From Thermodesulfobacteriota bacterium (GTDB taxonomy: Bacteria > Desulfobacterota > QYQD01): a stretch of DNA of 7,054 nucleotides. Position 1 is the first letter of the stretch. Every line of letters begins with the position of its first letter. The stretch is from positions 1-7,054 of the forward strand of contig JASEGX010000128.1 of NCBI GenBank assembly GCA_030017815.1, in the 5' to 3' direction. Both the position numbers and the translations under genes were made by a program. The notes under the pieces are model-generated. The model was not told the DNA's origin. It saw nothing but the letters and a program-made list of their open reading frames with translations, and did no database searches. Below, one piece after another: positions 1-5,719 of the stretch.

Positions 1-57
1 AGAGATCGTGTTTTAATCAAAACCTTTTTGCCTCACCTTTTGAACGATACTAATCCT

Positions 58-1209
58 TTAAGCTACATCCCGGTGCTGGAAGAGATATTCTTGGGCGGCC
101 TTGACCCCGCTGCCCAGTTCCATAGGGTAACCAAGTTCTTTTAAGGCTATCTCCACAGCCGAGAGTACGAGTATGAGTTCGAACCTGTCGGTATATCCCA
201 TGTGAGAGATGCGGAATATCTTGCCCTTGGCCTCACCCTGGCCTCCGGCAATGGTTATACCGTACTTCTCACGCAGTAATTTGACGACATTTTGCCCGTC
301 CACGCCCTCCGGCGCCCGGATTACCGTGACGGCCTCCGAGGGAACTGCCGTATAGAGTCCCAGCCCCATGGCGGTTACGGCCTTACGCGCCGCCTCGGCC
401 AGCAGGCGGTGATGGGCGAATAGTTTTTCCAGGCCATTCTCTTTTATTCCAGCCAGTACCTCTCTTAGACCTACGATCAGGGAAACCGCCGGGGTATAAG
501 CGGTCTGGTCTTTTTTGAGGGATTTTCTTTCCTTAAGGAAATTGAAGTAATATTTGGGCAGATTCGATTTTTCGACCCGTTGCCAGGCCTTGGGGCTGAC
601 GCTGGCGAAGGCCAGACCCGGAGGTAAGCAAAATGCCTTCTGGGAACCGGCCACGACGATGTCCAAACCCCACTCATCGACCGGGATGTCAAAGACACCC
701 AGGGCGGAGATGGCATCTACGACCAGTATGGTGTCAGGATAGGCCTTGACGACCTCGCCTACTTCCTTTATGGGGTGCTTTACACCGGTGGATGTCTCAT
801 GGGCCTGAATGAAGACGGCCTTGATGCTGCTGTCTGCTTCCAGGGCGGAACGGATAAGGGCCGGATCTACCGCCTCCCCCCACTTGACATCTATGTTTAC
901 AGCCGTAACGCCGTAGGCCTCACAGATTTCCGTCCAGCGCTCGCCGAATTTACCGCCCCGGACGACCAGGGCCTTGTCGCCTCTCGATAAGGTGTTGGTT
1001 ACGGCCCCTTCCATGGCCCCGGTACCGGAAGAGGCAAGGATAAGGACATCGTTTTTTGTCTGTAAGAGATATTTGAGACCTTCTTCGACCTCACGCAGTA
1101 TAGCGGCAAACTGCGGCGCCCGGTGATGAATAATGGGTTGGGCCATGGCGAGCAAGGTGCTCGGGGCTATGGACACCGGCCCGGGGGCGAATAGATATTT
1201 TTTTTGCAT
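58..1209 (-). CDS. Class V PLP-dependent aminotransferase (alanine-glyoxylate / serine-pyruvate type)
   Basis: A cytosolic enzyme that moves an amino group between an amino acid (alanine or serine are likely donors) and a 2-oxo acid such as glyoxylate or pyruvate, using pyridoxal phosphate. The 383-residue protein is full length for the family. Visible motifs are the N-terminal APGPV (8-12), the cofactor-phosphate loop SSGTGAMEGAV (60-70), HETSTG (137-142), the cofactor-ring aspartate D165 in VVDAISALG, and the Schiff-base lysine K191 in GSQKAFCLPPG. R333 in FRISHMG is the likely substrate-carboxylate arginine. Translation starts at the ATG whose complement is 1207-1209, because the PGP motif follows at once; an AAAGGA lies 11 nt upstream. 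The gene is divergent from recG and has its own promoter candidate. Related proteins are often encoded beside serA, so a role in serine synthesis, including phosphoserine transamination, is possible, but the neighbour beyond base 58 is not visible. The family call is firm; the substrate is not. Confidence 0.93.
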   Translation of the reverse strand: MQKKYLFAPGPVSIAPSTLLAMAQPIIHHRAPQFAAILREVEEGLKYLLQTKNDVLILASSGTGAMEGAVTNTLSRGDKALVVRGGKFGERWTEICEAYGVTAVNIDVKWGEAVDPALIRSALEADSSIKAVFIQAHETSTGVKHPIKEVGEVVKAYPDTILVVDAISALGVFDIPVDEWGLDIVVAGSQKAFCLPPGLAFASVSPKAWQRVEKSNLPKYYFNFLKERKSLKKDQTAYTPAVSLIVGLREVLAGIKENGLEKLFAHHRLLAEAARKAVTAMGLGLYTAVPSEAVTVIRAPEGVDGQNVVKLLREKYGITIAGGQGEAKGKIFRISHMGYTDRFELILVLSAVEIALKELGYPMELGSGVKAAQEYLFQHRDVA

Positions 1210-1220
1210 CAGTCTATAGT

Positions 1221-1226
1221 TCCTTT
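1221..1226 (-). promoter_or_regulatory. Ribosome binding site of the aminotransferase gene
   Basis: Read on the minus strand this is AAAGGA, followed by an 11-nt spacer and the ATG. The spacer is somewhat long, so the site is probably of moderate strength, but no better start codon or Shine-Dalgarno match is visible. Confidence 0.5.
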
Positions 1227-1261
1227 ATTGATTGATTGTCTGGATTTTATTTGAACTTTCA

Positions 1262-1291
1262 ATTATGTTTTGTCTAATGCCTTGAGGTCAA
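1262..1291 (-). promoter_or_regulatory. Sigma-70-like promoter for the aminotransferase
   Basis: On the minus strand, TTGACC (complement of 1286-1291, 5 of 6 consensus) is followed after 18 bp by CATAAT (complement of 1262-1267, 5 of 6). The predicted start is near 1255, giving a leader of about 45 nt. The leader includes a TTTGAACTT-type segment (1245-1258) similar to repeat units found between hom and the apgM-like gene. Prediction from sequence only. Confidence 0.5.
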
Positions 1292-1313
1292 TATAACTTC
1301 ACGCGCGTTGACT

Positions 1314-1342
1314 TTGACGGAGTCCTATATCCGGCCTGTAAT
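1314..1342 (+). promoter_or_regulatory. Sigma-70-like promoter facing recG
   Basis: TTGACG (1314-1319) is separated by exactly 17 bp from TGTAAT (1337-1342), each 5 of 6 against consensus. Transcription would begin near 1349, giving a leader of about 245 nt that passes through the palindromic element at 1434-1583. A second, weaker candidate lies just downstream: TTTACA at 1347-1352, a 16-bp spacer, and TACTAT at 1369-1374. With the minus-strand promoter at 1262-1291 this makes a divergent promoter region. Confidence 0.45.
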
Positions 1343-1433
1343 ATCTTTTACAAAACATGAATATATGCTACTATTCCCGGACGTTGTCAAGAGTAAACCG
1401 GCCTTATAAAGACCGCATGAAGAGATTTTTTAT

Positions 1434-1583
1434 CCGTCAAAGCATGATGATTTCGTAAGAAGTCAAGTTTACCGCAGAGATCGCTGAGAACGCTGAGATA
1501 ACATATTAAACAGTTTAAGGTTTTCTCTCCGGGCTCTGCGTACTCAGCGGTGAAAAAGCTTTTTACGAAGCCGTCAAAGCATG
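1434..1583. repeat. MITE-like palindromic element flanked by a 13-bp direct repeat
   Basis: The 13-mer CCGTCAAAGCATG occurs exactly at 1434-1446 and again at 1571-1583. Just inside it lie near-perfect inverted termini, TTCGTAAGAAG (1452-1462) and CTTTTTACGAA (1559-1569), which match at 10 of 11 positions when one is reverse-complemented. Inside those is a longer imperfect inverted repeat: the ACCGCAGAGATCGCTGAG arm at 1471-1500 pairs with the CTCTGCGTACTCAGCGGT arm up to 1551, about 22 of 31 positions. The centre (about 1501-1520) is AT-rich. No open reading frame inside looks real. The ACCGCAGAG / CTCTGCGGTGAA style resembles palindromes I associate with intergenic DNA of Desulfobacterota and other environmental bacteria. 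As RNA it would fold into a long hairpin in the recG leader. The structure is seen directly; that it is mobile or dispersed is inference. Confidence 0.6.
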
Positions 1584-1587
1584 GGAG
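1583..1587 (+). promoter_or_regulatory. Ribosome binding site of recG
   Basis: GGGAG sits 6 nt before the ATG at 1594, a good spacing that supports this start. Its first G is also the last base of the right copy of the 13-bp direct repeat, so the palindromic element directly abuts the translation signal. Confidence 0.6.
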
Positions 1588-1593
1588 ATATAT

Positions 1594-3996
1594 ATGCCCC
1601 ATCTCGCCTTTTATTTTGATTGCCTTCTTAATCCGCTTTTCTTTGTTGCGAAGGAAGATTTCGCCAACCTGGGGGCGGTAAAGAAATTAGGCGACACGAT
1701 AACCGGAGCGGTCAATCAGCTTTTATCTCAGGACATACCTGAAGAAGCGAAGGCCAGGTTGCTGGATATAAAGGGGCTATTCCAGGACTATGAAGGAAAG
1801 TCCTTGCCGGAGAGGCGGGAAATGGTAGCAAAGGCCCTGAGGGAATTATCCGGCCTGGCCACAGAGGTCCTCTTAAGGAGATACCGGCAAGACAGAAGGA
1901 TATTGGCACAAGATGTACAGTTTCTGAAAGGAGTGGGTAAAAGCCGGTCTGGCAGGCTGGCCCGGAAGGGCATCAAGACCCTGGAAGATATCCTTTTGTT
2001 TATACCGCGCGCCTATGACGATAGAAGGACGGTTACCCGGATCGCTGACCTTAAGGTGGGACAAAAGGCGGTAGTAGTAGGTGAGATTGTTTTATCCGGT
2101 ACTGTTCGCTACCGGGTCAGCCGCAGGGCGGTGTTTGAGATGATCGTTCGGGACCGGACCGGCCAGATTTCCGCCAAGTGGTTTAACTTCTCCCGTGTAT
2201 ATATGGAGCGGGCCTATAAAAGAGGACTGAAGGTGATCCTTTCCGGCGAGGTGCACTCCTTCCGTCAACAAAGGGAATTTATCCATCCGGACATAGAAAT
2301 CCTGGATAGCGAGGAGGGCAAGGATACCAGTTTTGGCCGGATCGTACCCGTTTATTCAGAGACAGAGGGGATATCGCAGAGGCAGATGCGCCGCATCTTA
2401 GATGGCGCTGTTACCGCGTATGCTTATGCCACGGAAAGTTTTATACCCGCGGATATATTGCGGCGAAGAAAGCTCGTCTCGCTCCCCCGGGCCCTTTCTA
2501 CCCTCCATTTCCCGGGTGATGATACCGGCCTGAAGGCCCTTATAGAAGGCAAGAATACTTATCACCATAGCCTGATCTTTGACGAGTTTTTTTTCCTGGA
2601 ACTGGGACTGGCCCTCCGCCGCAGGCGCACGGCCAGGCAAAAGGGAATTGCCTTCAAGGGTCAGCCCAGGCTTTTTCAGGATTTCATGTCCAGACTGCCT
2701 TTCCCTTTGACCCGGGCCCAGAAGCGCGTCCTGGCCGGGATCGAAAAAGATATGGGCAGGCCCTACCCCATGCACAGACTGGTGCAGGGAGATGTGGGCA
2801 GCGGCAAGACCGTGGTGGCCTTTGCTGCGGCCATGACGGCCATTGGTAACGGTTTTCAGGCGGCCATTATGGCCCCCACGGAAATCCTGGCCGGACAGCA
2901 TTACGACAATTTCAGAAAGATGGCGGCAGGTCTGTCTGTGCCTGCGTATCTTCTTACCGGTAGTATGCCCGGGCCCGCCAGGAAGGAGATATATCATGAG
3001 GTGGCCAGGGGTAATCCCGGTCTGGTCATAGGGACGCACGCCCTGATCCAGGAGGGTTTTGGCTTTGGCCGGCTGGGGCTGGTAATTGTCGATGAGCAGC
3101 ATCGCTTCGGTGTCTTGCAGCGGGCGGCCTTGAAGGAAAAAGGACCAAGCCCGGATGTCCTGGTCATGACCGCCACTCCTATACCGCGCACGCTTTCCAT
3201 GACCCTTTATGGCGACCTGGATGTCTCTATAATAGACGAACTGCCCAGGGGACGGAAGCCCGTACAGACAAAGGTGTATGCAGAAGGGGCCCGGCCGCGG
3301 GTTTATGAAATGTTACGGCGTGAACTGGCCAGGGGCGGACAGGCATATATTATCTATCCCCTGGTTGAAGAGTCGGAGACCCTGGACCTGCTTAATGCCA
3401 AGGAGATGGCTGAACAGCTGCAAAAGGAGGTCTTTCCGGATTATGCAGTGGGCCTTCTGCATGGCCGTCTCAAAGGGGCGGACAAAGAGGCGGTCATGAG
3501 CCGGTTTAAGCGGGGAGAGGTGCAGGTGCTTGTCTCCACCACTGTGGTGGAAGTCGGTGTTGATGTGCCCAATGCCACGGTTATGGTGATTGAGCATGCC
3601 GAACGTTTTGGCCTCTCACAGCTTCATCAACTGCGAGGCCGGGTAGGACGGGGAGAGAGGGAATCAATGTGCTTCCTTATCGCCCGCCTGGCCCGCGACT
3701 CCGATGCCGGTCAGCGTCTCAGGGTGATGGAAGAGACCACGGACGGTTTTCGCATCGCTGAAGAGGACCTGAAGATCAGAGGCCCCGGAGAGTTCCTGGG
3801 GACGCGTCAGTCCGGGCTGCCTGAGCTGAGGACGGCCAATATTGTGCGGGATATAGCTATCCTGACGGCGGCCCGGGAAGAGGCTTTTCGCCTGATAGAA
3901 GAGGACCCGGATCTTAGCCTGCCCACGCATAGGGCGCTTAGGGAGATTGTGGAGGATCGCTGGGCCACGGGCCTGGCGTTGGCCGAGGTAGGGTAA
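1594..3996 (+). CDS. recG: ATP-dependent DNA helicase RecG
   Basis: A double-stranded DNA translocase that remodels stalled replication forks and branch-migrates Holliday junctions and D-loops. The 800-residue protein is complete. It is about 100 residues longer at the N terminus than E. coli RecG (693 aa), as in the long Thermotoga-type forms. Residues 1-105 are this extension and about 145-240 the OB-fold wedge domain, with PRAYDDRR at 138-145 leading into it. The SF2 motor shows the PLTRAQKRV region (371-379), Walker A GDVGSGKT (399-406), Walker B DEQH (500-503), TATPIPRT (526-533), STTVVEVGVDVPNA (648-661) and motif VI QLRGRVGRG (679-687). The RecG-specific TRG region, EEDLKIRGPGEFLGTRQSG, is at 723-741. 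All key motor residues are intact. The ATG at 1594 has a good Shine-Dalgarno, and the residues after it (NPLFFVAKEDFANL) look like a genuine extension. It is divergent from the aminotransferase, and hom follows 80 bp downstream. Confidence 0.98.
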   Translation: MPHLAFYFDCLLNPLFFVAKEDFANLGAVKKLGDTITGAVNQLLSQDIPEEAKARLLDIKGLFQDYEGKSLPERREMVAKALRELSGLATEVLLRRYRQDRRILAQDVQFLKGVGKSRSGRLARKGIKTLEDILLFIPRAYDDRRTVTRIADLKVGQKAVVVGEIVLSGTVRYRVSRRAVFEMIVRDRTGQISAKWFNFSRVYMERAYKRGLKVILSGEVHSFRQQREFIHPDIEILDSEEGKDTSFGRIVPVYSETEGISQRQMRRILDGAVTAYAYATESFIPADILRRRKLVSLPRALSTLHFPGDDTGLKALIEGKNTYHHSLIFDEFFFLELGLALRRRRTARQKGIAFKGQPRLFQDFMSRLPFPLTRAQKRVLAGIEKDMGRPYPMHRLVQGDVGSGKTVVAFAAAMTAIGNGFQAAIMAPTEILAGQHYDNFRKMAAGLSVPAYLLTGSMPGPARKEIYHEVARGNPGLVIGTHALIQEGFGFGRLGLVIVDEQHRFGVLQRAALKEKGPSPDVLVMTATPIPRTLSMTLYGDLDVSIIDELPRGRKPVQTKVYAEGARPRVYEMLRRELARGGQAYIIYPLVEESETLDLLNAKEMAEQLQKEVFPDYAVGLLHGRLKGADKEAVMSRFKRGEVQVLVSTTVVEVGVDVPNATVMVIEHAERFGLSQLHQLRGRVGRGERESMCFLIARLARDSDAGQRLRVMEETTDGFRIAEEDLKIRGPGEFLGTRQSGLPELRTANIVRDIAILTAAREEAFRLIEEDPDLSLPTHRALREIVEDRWATGLALAEVG

Positions 3997-4064
3997 GTGC
4001 ATTATTTCTTTTGACAACGATTGGCGCAATAAGGTAAGAGTTTAAGTCTTCATTAAGGCACGGC

Positions 4065-4071
4065 GGGAAGG
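4065..4071 (+). promoter_or_regulatory. Ribosome binding site of hom
   Basis: GGGAAGG lies 5 nt before the ATG at 4077 and fixes the start; the Rossmann strand IYVGIIGLG follows within five residues. The 80-bp recG-hom gap has no terminator-like hairpin, so read-through from recG is possible. Confidence 0.55.
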
Positions 4072-4076
4072 TTATC

Positions 4077-5384
4077 ATGGCAAAACCCATTTACGTAGGA
4101 ATTATTGGTTTAGGAACAGTAGGGAGCGGTGTGGCCAAGATTCTCCTTGAGAAAGGAGACTTATTGGCTAAACGGGTGGGGGCGCCTGTTGTCCTCAAGC
4201 GGATTGTGGATAAGTATCCGGACAGGGTCAAGCTTAAGGTAGCAAAAAAACTGCTTTCTACCAATCTTGAGGACATCTTTGGCGATGACGAAATCTCCAT
4301 AGTGGTGGAACTTGTCGGTGGGTATGAACCGGCCCGTAGTTTTATCCTCAAGGCTATCGAGCGGGGTAAGCATGTGGTTACCGCCAACAAGGCCCTGCTT
4401 GCCGCTCATGGGAAGGAGATATTTACGGCGGCCGGGCGTAAGGGCGTGGATATTGGTTTTGAGGCCAGTGTAGGAGGAGGTATTCCGGTCATCCGGGCCC
4501 TGCGGGAAGGTCTGGTGGCAGACCATATCCAGTCTATATTGGGCATTATGAACGGCACTTCGAATTATATCCTGACCAAGATGACCGATGAAGGGAGTTC
4601 TTTCGGGGATGTATTGAAAGAGGCCCAGGCCAAAGGCTATGCCGAGGCGGATCCCGCCTATGATGTGGAGGGGATCGACGCGGCCCACAAACTGGCCATT
4701 ATCAGTACATTAGCCTACGGCAGTTTTGTGCGCCTGGAAGATATTTATACAGAGGGTATAGCAAGCATTGAACCCGTGGATATTGCCTTTGCCAGGGAAC
4801 TCGGTTATCGTGTTAAACTTCTCGCCATATCCCGCTGCGACGGTCAGTCGATTGAAGTCCGGGTCCATCCCACCATGATTCCAAGCGAGCATCTTCTGGC
4901 CAATGTAAATGGGGTCTATAACGCCTTTTACGTGCGTGGAGATGCGGTAGGGCAGGTGCTTTTGTACGGGTTGGGGGCCGGCATGATGCCTACCGGCAGC
5001 GCGGTGGTCGGCGACATTGTTGATCTGAGCCGTAATGTGCTGAAGGGCACGACCCAGCGTGTCCCGGCTCTTTCATGCGCGATTGATCAGATGCGGTCGC
5101 TTCCGATTAAGCCTATGGATGATCTGGTTTGCCGGTGCTATATGCGTTTTTCTGTTGTGGACAGCCCGGGTGTTTTATCCAAAATTGCCGGGGTCCTGGG
5201 ACGCAACGGCATCAGTATAGAATCAGTCATCCAAAAGGGTCGCGATGTCCGCGGCTCGGTTCCGATAGTCATGATGACGCATGAGGCCCGGGAGAGCGAC
5301 GTGCGCAAGGCCGTGGCCAAAATCGACCGCCTGGATGTGGTCACCGCAAAGACTATGTTTATCAGGATCGAAAATACCATCTAA
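4077..5384 (+). CDS. hom: Homoserine dehydrogenase with C-terminal ACT domain
   Basis: Reduces L-aspartate 4-semialdehyde to L-homoserine with NAD(P)H, the branch point to threonine and methionine in the aspartate pathway; cytosolic. The 435-residue length matches the common bacterial single-function form (about 430 aa), and there is no fused aspartate kinase. The N-terminal Rossmann fold shows IGLGTVGSG (10-18), and VTANKALLA (101-109) carries the conserved lysine K105. The family signature is in the segment GGGIPVIRALREGL to GIMNGTSNYILT (133-167). Catalytic residues in DVEGIDAAHK are D201 and K205. The ACT domain at about 353-430 (VDSPGVLSKIAGVLGRNGISIESV, 361-384) suggests feedback control by an amino acid, typically threonine. 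It is followed at 335 bp by the apgM-like gene, the likely next enzyme. No threonine-rich leader peptide is visible upstream, so control by attenuation is not supported. Confidence 0.97.
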   Translation: MAKPIYVGIIGLGTVGSGVAKILLEKGDLLAKRVGAPVVLKRIVDKYPDRVKLKVAKKLLSTNLEDIFGDDEISIVVELVGGYEPARSFILKAIERGKHVVTANKALLAAHGKEIFTAAGRKGVDIGFEASVGGGIPVIRALREGLVADHIQSILGIMNGTSNYILTKMTDEGSSFGDVLKEAQAKGYAEADPAYDVEGIDAAHKLAIISTLAYGSFVRLEDIYTEGIASIEPVDIAFARELGYRVKLLAISRCDGQSIEVRVHPTMIPSEHLLANVNGVYNAFYVRGDAVGQVLLYGLGAGMMPTGSAVVGDIVDLSRNVLKGTTQRVPALSCAIDQMRSLPIKPMDDLVCRCYMRFSVVDSPGVLSKIAGVLGRNGISIESVIQKGRDVRGSVPIVMMTHEARESDVRKAVAKIDRLDVVTAKTMFIRIENTI

Positions 5385-5395
5385 AAAACAAATGC

Positions 5396-5455
5396 CAAAG
5401 TTCAAAGTTCAAATGAAGGTCAAAGCTCAAGGCTGAAGGCTGAAAGCCGAAATCT
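5396..5455. repeat. Degenerate tandem heptanucleotide tract
   Basis: Starting 12 bp after the hom stop codon, 7-nt units run in series: CAAAGTT, CAAAGTT, CAAATGA, then a 4-nt break (AGGT), then CAAAGCT, CAAGGCT, GAAGGCT, GAAAGCC and GAAATCT. The unit drifts along the array but keeps its 7-nt period. It is non-coding in position and has no clear secondary structure. Tracts of this kind are familiar between genes in Desulfobacterota; the copy number elsewhere in this genome is unknown. Confidence 0.6.
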
Positions 5456-5460
5456 CGTTT

Positions 5461-5489
5461 TTGACATTTATTGATTCCTGTAATATTAA
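5461..5489 (+). promoter_or_regulatory. Possible sigma-70-like promoter for the apgM-like gene
   Basis: A perfect TTGACA (5461-5466) is followed after 17 bp by TATTAA (5484-5489), 4 of 6 against the -10 consensus, in AT-rich DNA. Transcription would begin near 5496 and cross the twin-hairpin repeat, giving a leader of about 225 nt. If active it would let the apgM-like gene be expressed independently of hom. The -35 box overlaps a 10-bp direct repeat, so the match could be part of repeat DNA. Confidence 0.35.
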
Positions 5490-5511
5490 TGTCCTATCTT
5501 CATGTATTATT

Positions 5512-5576
5512 GTCATTCCGGGCTTGACCCGGAATCCAGTCTTTTTTCTCTGGATTCCCGCTTTCGCGGGAATGAC
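5512..5576. repeat. Twin-hairpin palindromic intergenic repeat
   Basis: Two perfect 8-bp hairpins lie side by side: ATTCCGGG / CCCGGAAT (5515-5522 with 5528-5535, loop CTTGA) and ATTCCCGC / GCGGGAAT (5554-5561 with 5566-5573, loop TTTC). The whole unit is also one long palindrome: GTCATTCC (5512-5519) pairs with GGAATGAC (5569-5576), and GGAATCCAG (5531-5539) with CTGGATTCC (5550-5558). It can therefore fold as two hairpins or one long stem. A run of six T follows the first hairpin by six bases, so weak termination of hom transcripts is possible but not convincing. The GTCATTCC...GGAATGAC type is a repeat form I recognise as common between genes in many proteobacteria. Confidence 0.75.
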
Positions 5577-5706
5577 GATAAGCGGACATTTATTATGCAG
5601 CATTCAATAGTCGTTTGGATTTCATTTGAACTTTAGGCTTTGTCATTTGAACTTATCTCTGTGGTTATTCAGCGCCTGTAGAGACCTAAATCCTCTCAGG
5701 TGCTAC

Positions 5707-5710
5707 GGGG
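5707..5710 (+). promoter_or_regulatory. Weak ribosome binding site of the apgM-like gene
   Basis: GGGG sits 9 nt before the ATG at 5720 and is the only purine-rich match in reach. It is clearly poorer than the sites of recG and hom, so translation may be weak or depend on leader structure. The ATG is still the right start, because the first metal-binding motif begins within eight residues. Confidence 0.35.
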
Positions 5711-5719
5711 TTATTATTT

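Larger units (their letters stand above)
5404..5634. repeat. Inverted pair of a 14-bp unit bounding the hom to apgM-like gap
   Basis: AAAGTTCAAATGAA at 5404-5417 is repeated exactly in inverted orientation at 5621-5634 (TTCATTTGAACTTT). A partial further copy, TCATTTGAACTT, follows at 5643-5654. A one-mismatch relative lies upstream of the aminotransferase at 1245-1258. The pair encloses the possible promoter and the twin-hairpin palindrome, so the gap looks like a nest of repeats. Whether the pair marks the ends of one element or is two independent copies of a repeat family cannot be decided here. Confidence 0.5.

Noticed and set aside
10..23. Hairpin GTTTT-AATC-AAAAC followed by CTTTTT near the left edge, as a terminator
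   Set aside because: A five-pair stem with a single G:C pair at its base is too weak for an intrinsic terminator and could arise by chance in AT-rich DNA.
1210..1593. Regulatory small RNA or T-box style leader before recG
   Set aside because: The structure present is explained by the palindromic repeat; I see no T-box sequence, riboswitch core or independent terminator.
1387..1602. 71-residue minus-strand open frame across the palindromic element
   Set aside because: It is built from the repeat arms, overlaps the recG start, and its translation resembles no family I recognise.
2398..3102. 234-residue minus-strand open frame inside recG
   Set aside because: It lies entirely within the intact recG coding sequence, has a low-complexity H/G/R-rich translation typical of an antisense shadow, and shows no recognisable motif or ribosome binding site.
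4011..4040. Possible hom promoter starting from a perfect TTGACA at 4011-4016
   Set aside because: No hexamer at 16-18 bp spacing resembles a -10 box (the best is TAAGAG, 3 of 6), so it was not called; hom may be read from recG transcripts.
3997..4076. Threonine attenuator or riboswitch before hom
   Set aside because: The 80-bp gap has no short open frame rich in Thr or Ile codons, no strong hairpin and no T-run.
5396..5455. Heptamer tract as a CRISPR array or leader
   Set aside because: The units are 7 nt and contiguous, with no spacers and no cas genes in the window.
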